Below are positions 60,424-64,000 of a DNA stretch of 64,000 nucleotides, piece by piece. The position numbers and the translations under genes were made by a program. Numbering within the stretch: the first letter of the stretch is position 1; each line of letters opens with the position of its first letter. The notes beneath the pieces are model-generated. The model saw only the letters and a program-made list of their open reading frames with translations, did not search any database and was not told the origin of the DNA. The DNA is from Lonsdalea iberica (GTDB taxonomy: Bacteria; Pseudomonadota; Gammaproteobacteria; Enterobacterales; Enterobacteriaceae), in NCBI RefSeq assembly GCF_002111585.1, contig NZ_LUTP01000002.1, positions 1-64,000 of the forward strand, written 5' to 3'.

Positions 60424-61206
60424 ATGAGTGAACCGCGCTTGACCGCTCATAACCTCAGCTACCGCTTGGAAGGGCGGCAGCTACTGTCCGACGTGTCGCT
60501 GACGTTAACCCCTGGCGAACTGACGACGGTCATCGGTCCTAACGGCGCGGGCAAGTCGACGTTGCTACGCTTGTTGACGGGATTTTTCTCCCCCGAGCAG
60601 GGTGAGTGCAGACTCAACGGCCGCCCGCTGGCGGAATGGACGCCGAATGAGCTGGCCCGTCAGCGCGCGGTGATGCGTCAGGACAGCGTGCTGCAAGCCC
60701 AGTTTCGGGTGGAGGAGGTCGTCGCGATGGGGCGCTCGCCCTGGCCGTCAGACGCGAATGACCGTGTATTGGATGAGATTCTGGCGTTGACCGACTGCGA
60801 GACGCTGCGTGGCCGGCTGTATCCGCAGCTGTCCGGCGGCGAGCAGCAGAGGGTGCGGCTGGCTCGGTCGCTGGCGCAACTATGGCGGCCCGACGGCATT
60901 GCCGGATGGTTGTTTCTGGATGAGCCGACCTCGGCGCTGGACTTGTTTCACCAACAGCAGCTGCTTCGGCTGCTGAAAACGCTGACCTCGACGGGACAGC
61001 TGGCGGTGTGCTGCGTATTGCACGATCTGAATCTGGCCTCGTTATGGTCGGACAAGATCGTACTGCTGCACGACGGCAGGATCGTCGCGGAAGGCGTGCC
61101 GGAGGGCGTTATCACCCAGCCGGCGATTGAACGTTGGTATCAAGCCGACGTCGTTGTCAGTCCTCACCGTGAAACCGCAACGCCGCAGGTGTCGCTGCGG
61201 CGTTAA
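60424..61206 (+). CDS. hmuV: Haem ABC transporter ATP-binding protein HmuV
   Basis: This 260-residue ATPase drives haem import through HmuU. It has Walker A GPNGAGKST near residue 40, Q-loop VMRQDSVL, signature LSGGEQQRVRLARSL, Walker B WLFLDEPTSALD and switch His VLHDLNLAS. AGAGGG lies upstream, and the gene starts one base after the hmuU stop. Confidence 0.95.
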   Translation: MSEPRLTAHNLSYRLEGRQLLSDVSLTLTPGELTTVIGPNGAGKSTLLRLLTGFFSPEQGECRLNGRPLAEWTPNELARQRAVMRQDSVLQAQFRVEEVVAMGRSPWPSDANDRVLDEILALTDCETLRGRLYPQLSGGEQQRVRLARSLAQLWRPDGIAGWLFLDEPTSALDLFHQQQLLRLLKTLTSTGQLAVCCVLHDLNLASLWSDKIVLLHDGRIVAEGVPEGVITQPAIERWYQADVVVSPHRETATPQVSLRR

Positions 61207-61365
61207 ATCGGGGAAGGAATAGCGTTTGATGATGTTTAGATGCGATGTCGGTCAAGGCAGAAACGCTGAGCTGACCGCGTCGTAATAACTACAAAAATAA
61301 TCAGTAAATACTGCAAAGCAATGACTGAGCAAGAATATAACAATTTCAACATTTGAGGTTTCGGT

Positions 61366-63798
61366 ATGTTCTTGCATACAAAAGAAAAACATCTCTCAGG
61401 TCTCATCAGGATTATCCTGACGGGCGTATTGACCAGCACAGCGTGCAACGCGATGGCCGCGCTATCCGATAGCGATAAAGAAACGCAGGCAGCCAAGAAA
61501 GAGCAGACCACATCTGCCCCCCAGGCTGCGACGGCTATCGCCGCTAAGCAGGAGGACGACAATCCGGGCGAGCAGATGACGGTGATTTCGGCACCCATCG
61601 ATACTAAAGCGGGAAGTCGCGTCACGTTGGACGCCAGTGAACTGCAAAAAAACGGCGGGAACGATTTCGGCACCATCATGCGCTATCAGCCGCTGGTCAG
61701 CGCCACCAGCGCCAGCTCGGGGTCGGGTAACGGCAAGAGCGGGTTCGACCGCTCCGGCTATACCGGTTATAACATTCGCGGCCTCGAAAGCAACCGCGTC
61801 GCCATCGACGTAGACGGTATCCCGTTGCCCAACGCGACCGCGCGCAGCTATGCCGGACGCGCCGGGTTAAATACGTTCGGGATCGGCCGTGACTACATCG
61901 ATCCGTACATGTACGGTCTGGTGACCATCGATCAAGGGGCGACGAGCGTAGAGCGCGCCAACAACGCCATCGGCGGCGCGGTCTCCTTCCGACCCAAATC
62001 GCCGGACCAGTACCTGTCGCCGTCAAAACATACGTATTTCGGCTACCAGAGCGACTATGACTCGTCCAACCGCAGCTGGCACAACGGCATCACGGCGGCG
62101 GGCGGCGATGAGACGCTGCGCGGTATCGTCGTAATCAGCCGTCGCGACGGTCAGGAAACCCAGAACAACAGCGGCGTGTTGTCCGCATATCCGATGAACT
62201 GGCACTCCACGTCCGTGATGACCTCTGGGATCTGGCAGGCGGACGATCAGAACCGTTTCACCGGTACGCTGGAGTACTACACCAAGACGTCCCATTCGAA
62301 TTATGATTCGTGGGACACCTCGGGGAATTCGATTATAGGCAACGCTCAGCAGGACAGCGATACCCGCCGTTGGAGCAGTAGCCTGCGTCATAACTGGACG
62401 GCGTCCTCGGTGGATTCATGGATAGACGCTATTGATTCGCGGATCTATTACCAGAACACCAAAACCCAGGACGAAACCTACATGCCGCTGACCGCCAGCA
62501 GTATGTATACGGTCAATTCGGACTACAACGTCGATACCTACGGCGCTGAAACCACCATGATGAAAACATGGGGCATGCATCAGTTCAGCTGGGGCTTCAA
62601 CGTCCAGCAGTCCGATACCCAACGTCCGTTTAGCCAGGATCCGGCACAAACCACCTACTACGCCATCATGCAGCCGGAAGCCGACAGCCGCACGGATACG
62701 CTCGGCGGCTTCGTCCAGGATCGCATGGAGATGGATGTCGCCGGCAAAACGCTGTCGATCACGCCCGGAGTGCGCGTCGCGTACCAGCGGACCAAACCGC
62801 AGAATTTAAGCAGTCTGACCGCCAACAGCACAGCCATCACGACGGAAGATGTCGAGACGCTCTACGGCACCAACAGCGACACTCAGGTCTTGCCGTCGTT
62901 GAGCCTTGAGTATGCGCTGACGCCGCGTCTGACCAGCTATATTCAGTACAAGCGCGGCGCACAGTTCCCGGATGCCAGCCAGCTGTACGGTTCGTGGGGG
63001 CTGGGGTCGTCCTATGCGGGCGCGTCGCAATATGCGCTGATCGGCAACAACGAGCTGGATACGGAGACCAGCAACAACTTTGAACTGGGGTTAAAAGGGG
63101 AGATGACCGAAGGGGTGACCTTCCGCTCAGCGCTGTTCTACAACACGTATAAGAACTTTATCGCCTATACGCGTTATACCCGAGCGAATAACCCTGACAA
63201 GTTCTCCAATGTGCCGTCGAACATCAACATTGCTTACCAATCAGAAAACCGCGACAAAGCCTTTATCTACGGCGCGGAGTTCAGCGGTAAGGTGCAGTGG
63301 GGAACCTGGTTCGACGCGCTTCAGGGACTGAGCACCACGCTGGGGGTCGGTTATAGCGAAGGGCAGTCCAAGTCCAGCTATTCCGGCGACAAATATGTCG
63401 ACCTTGATAGCGTCGCGCCGTTGAAAGCGGTCGTGGGATTGGGCTGGGATGCGCCGGATAACCTCTATGGCGCGGCGTTGACGGCGACGTTCCAGAAGGG
63501 CAAACAGGCGACGGCGACCAACCGTGAAACCTACACCAACACCGGCACGGCGATCACCGACTCCACCGCCGAGTATATGCGTGTCCCCGGCTATGGCTTG
63601 GTGGATCTGACCGCTTACTGGCGTGTGACGCCGACCGTTAAACTCAGCGGCGGCGTTTATAACCTGACCGACCGCAAATACTGGGATTATCTGAGCAGCC
63701 GCCAACTGACCAGCACTAATAACCAGGACGCGTATGACCAGCAGCTTGCGGTCATGCCGGGCAGAACCTTCCAACTGGGCATCAACGTGGACTTCTAA
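61366..63798 (+). CDS. TonB-dependent haem/haemoglobin receptor
   Basis: This 810-residue outer-membrane receptor has a signal peptide ending NAMA-AL near residue 32. A linker of about 35 residues is rich in Ala, Gln and Lys, and a TonB box EQMTVIS follows near 69. The plug contains YNIRGLESNRVAIDVDGIPLPN and SVERANNAIGGAVSFRP, and the 22-strand barrel ends in QLGINVDF. It is longer than classic HemR/HmuR (about 650-690) and shorter than HasR (about 900). At the site where classic receptors have FRAP and NPNL motifs it reads FPDASQLYGSW and NNELDTETSNN. It follows hmuV by 159 bases, and its substrate is inferred from the operon. Confidence 0.85.
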   Translation: MFLHTKEKHLSGLIRIILTGVLTSTACNAMAALSDSDKETQAAKKEQTTSAPQAATAIAAKQEDDNPGEQMTVISAPIDTKAGSRVTLDASELQKNGGNDFGTIMRYQPLVSATSASSGSGNGKSGFDRSGYTGYNIRGLESNRVAIDVDGIPLPNATARSYAGRAGLNTFGIGRDYIDPYMYGLVTIDQGATSVERANNAIGGAVSFRPKSPDQYLSPSKHTYFGYQSDYDSSNRSWHNGITAAGGDETLRGIVVISRRDGQETQNNSGVLSAYPMNWHSTSVMTSGIWQADDQNRFTGTLEYYTKTSHSNYDSWDTSGNSIIGNAQQDSDTRRWSSSLRHNWTASSVDSWIDAIDSRIYYQNTKTQDETYMPLTASSMYTVNSDYNVDTYGAETTMMKTWGMHQFSWGFNVQQSDTQRPFSQDPAQTTYYAIMQPEADSRTDTLGGFVQDRMEMDVAGKTLSITPGVRVAYQRTKPQNLSSLTANSTAITTEDVETLYGTNSDTQVLPSLSLEYALTPRLTSYIQYKRGAQFPDASQLYGSWGLGSSYAGASQYALIGNNELDTETSNNFELGLKGEMTEGVTFRSALFYNTYKNFIAYTRYTRANNPDKFSNVPSNINIAYQSENRDKAFIYGAEFSGKVQWGTWFDALQGLSTTLGVGYSEGQSKSSYSGDKYVDLDSVAPLKAVVGLGWDAPDNLYGAALTATFQKGKQATATNRETYTNTGTAITDSTAEYMRVPGYGLVDLTAYWRVTPTVKLSGGVYNLTDRKYWDYLSSRQLTSTNNQDAYDQQLAVMPGRTFQLGINVDF

Positions 63799-63855
63799 AC
63801 CGTATTGAGCGGCAGGGTTTCCTGTCAGCGGATATAGACCGAAATGCGGTACTGA

Positions 63856-63880
63856 CCCCGGCGAAAGCCGGGGTTTTTCT
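63856..63880 (+). terminator. Terminator after the haem receptor
   Basis: CCCCGGC-GAAA-GCCGGGG is followed by TTTTTCTTTT, 57 bases after the receptor stop. Confidence 0.92.
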
Positions 63881-63967
63881 TTTATGCGATAACCGGGTGC
63901 GATCCGAGGCGAGAGTCAATGACATCGGCAGGAGGCGGGAGAAAAAAGCGTGTTCTTCAGGAGAGGT

Positions 63968-63997
63968 CCACAAGGAGCCGCCAGCGGCTCCTTGTGG
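63968..63997. terminator. Perfect hairpin at the right edge
   Basis: CCACAAGGAGCCG-CCAG-CGGCTCCTTGTGG is a perfect 13-bp stem ending three bases before the window edge. It probably terminates a gene to the right on the minus strand, but the flanking sequence is cut off. Confidence 0.5.
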
Positions 63998-64000
63998 GTT

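Overview
The window reads as a chromosomal segment of a plant-associated member of the Enterobacterales, most likely Pectobacteriaceae (Brenneria, Lonsdalea or Dickeya type). The evidence is a set of housekeeping genes in enterobacterial order, a single large exopolysaccharide (EPS) locus at the position of the E. coli colanic acid genes, and a haem uptake operon. The family call is inference from gene content; I could not run a 16S or ANI comparison. No rRNA, tRNA, CRISPR array, transposase, phage gene or attachment site was seen.

Region 1 (1-17.8 kb) holds conserved metabolism and transport: pnuC, zitB, aroG, gpmA, a reduced gal locus (galM-galE only), the molybdate block modF-modE / acrZ / modABC, ybhA and pgl. 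It ends in less common genes: a LVIVD beta-propeller protein, an orphan sugar-type binding protein and a VirK-family secreted protein. Good matches to known operators lie in the gaps: a NadR box before pnuC, a GalR/GalS operator upstream of galE, a ModE box before modA, and an 8-bp-phased MetJ-like array before the orphan binding protein.

Region 2 (18-27 kb) holds metG divergent from mrp, then udk, dcd, asmA and the opposing TerC/CBS gene yegH. This is the usual left flank of the colanic acid type locus.

Region 3 (27-51 kb) is a Wzx/Wzy-dependent EPS locus. An RcsAB box and a JUMPstart/ops element precede wza-wzb-wzc. They are followed by a candidate polymerase, five glycosyltransferases, a WcaJ-type initiating transferase, a Wzx flippase, manC-manB, a PslG-like glycoside hydrolase, a UDP-glucuronate 4-epimerase, ugd, galF and gnd. 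The precursor genes point to mannose and a uronic acid (GlcA and/or GalA) in the polymer, started on undecaprenyl phosphate by a hexose-1-phosphate transferase. wzc and the glycoside hydrolase gene each carry an apparent one-base frameshift. No O-antigen genes lie between galF and gnd.

Region 4 (51-55.5 kb) is a yjbEFGH operon directly behind the EPS locus. Next come an unlisted 50-residue Gly/His-rich lipoprotein gene (55710-55862) and a DUF535 (VirK/YbjX) gene.

Region 5 (57.5-64 kb) is a Fur-controlled haem utilisation cluster, hmuS-hmuT-hmuU-hmuV, followed by a large TonB-dependent receptor instead of the more usual receptor-first order.
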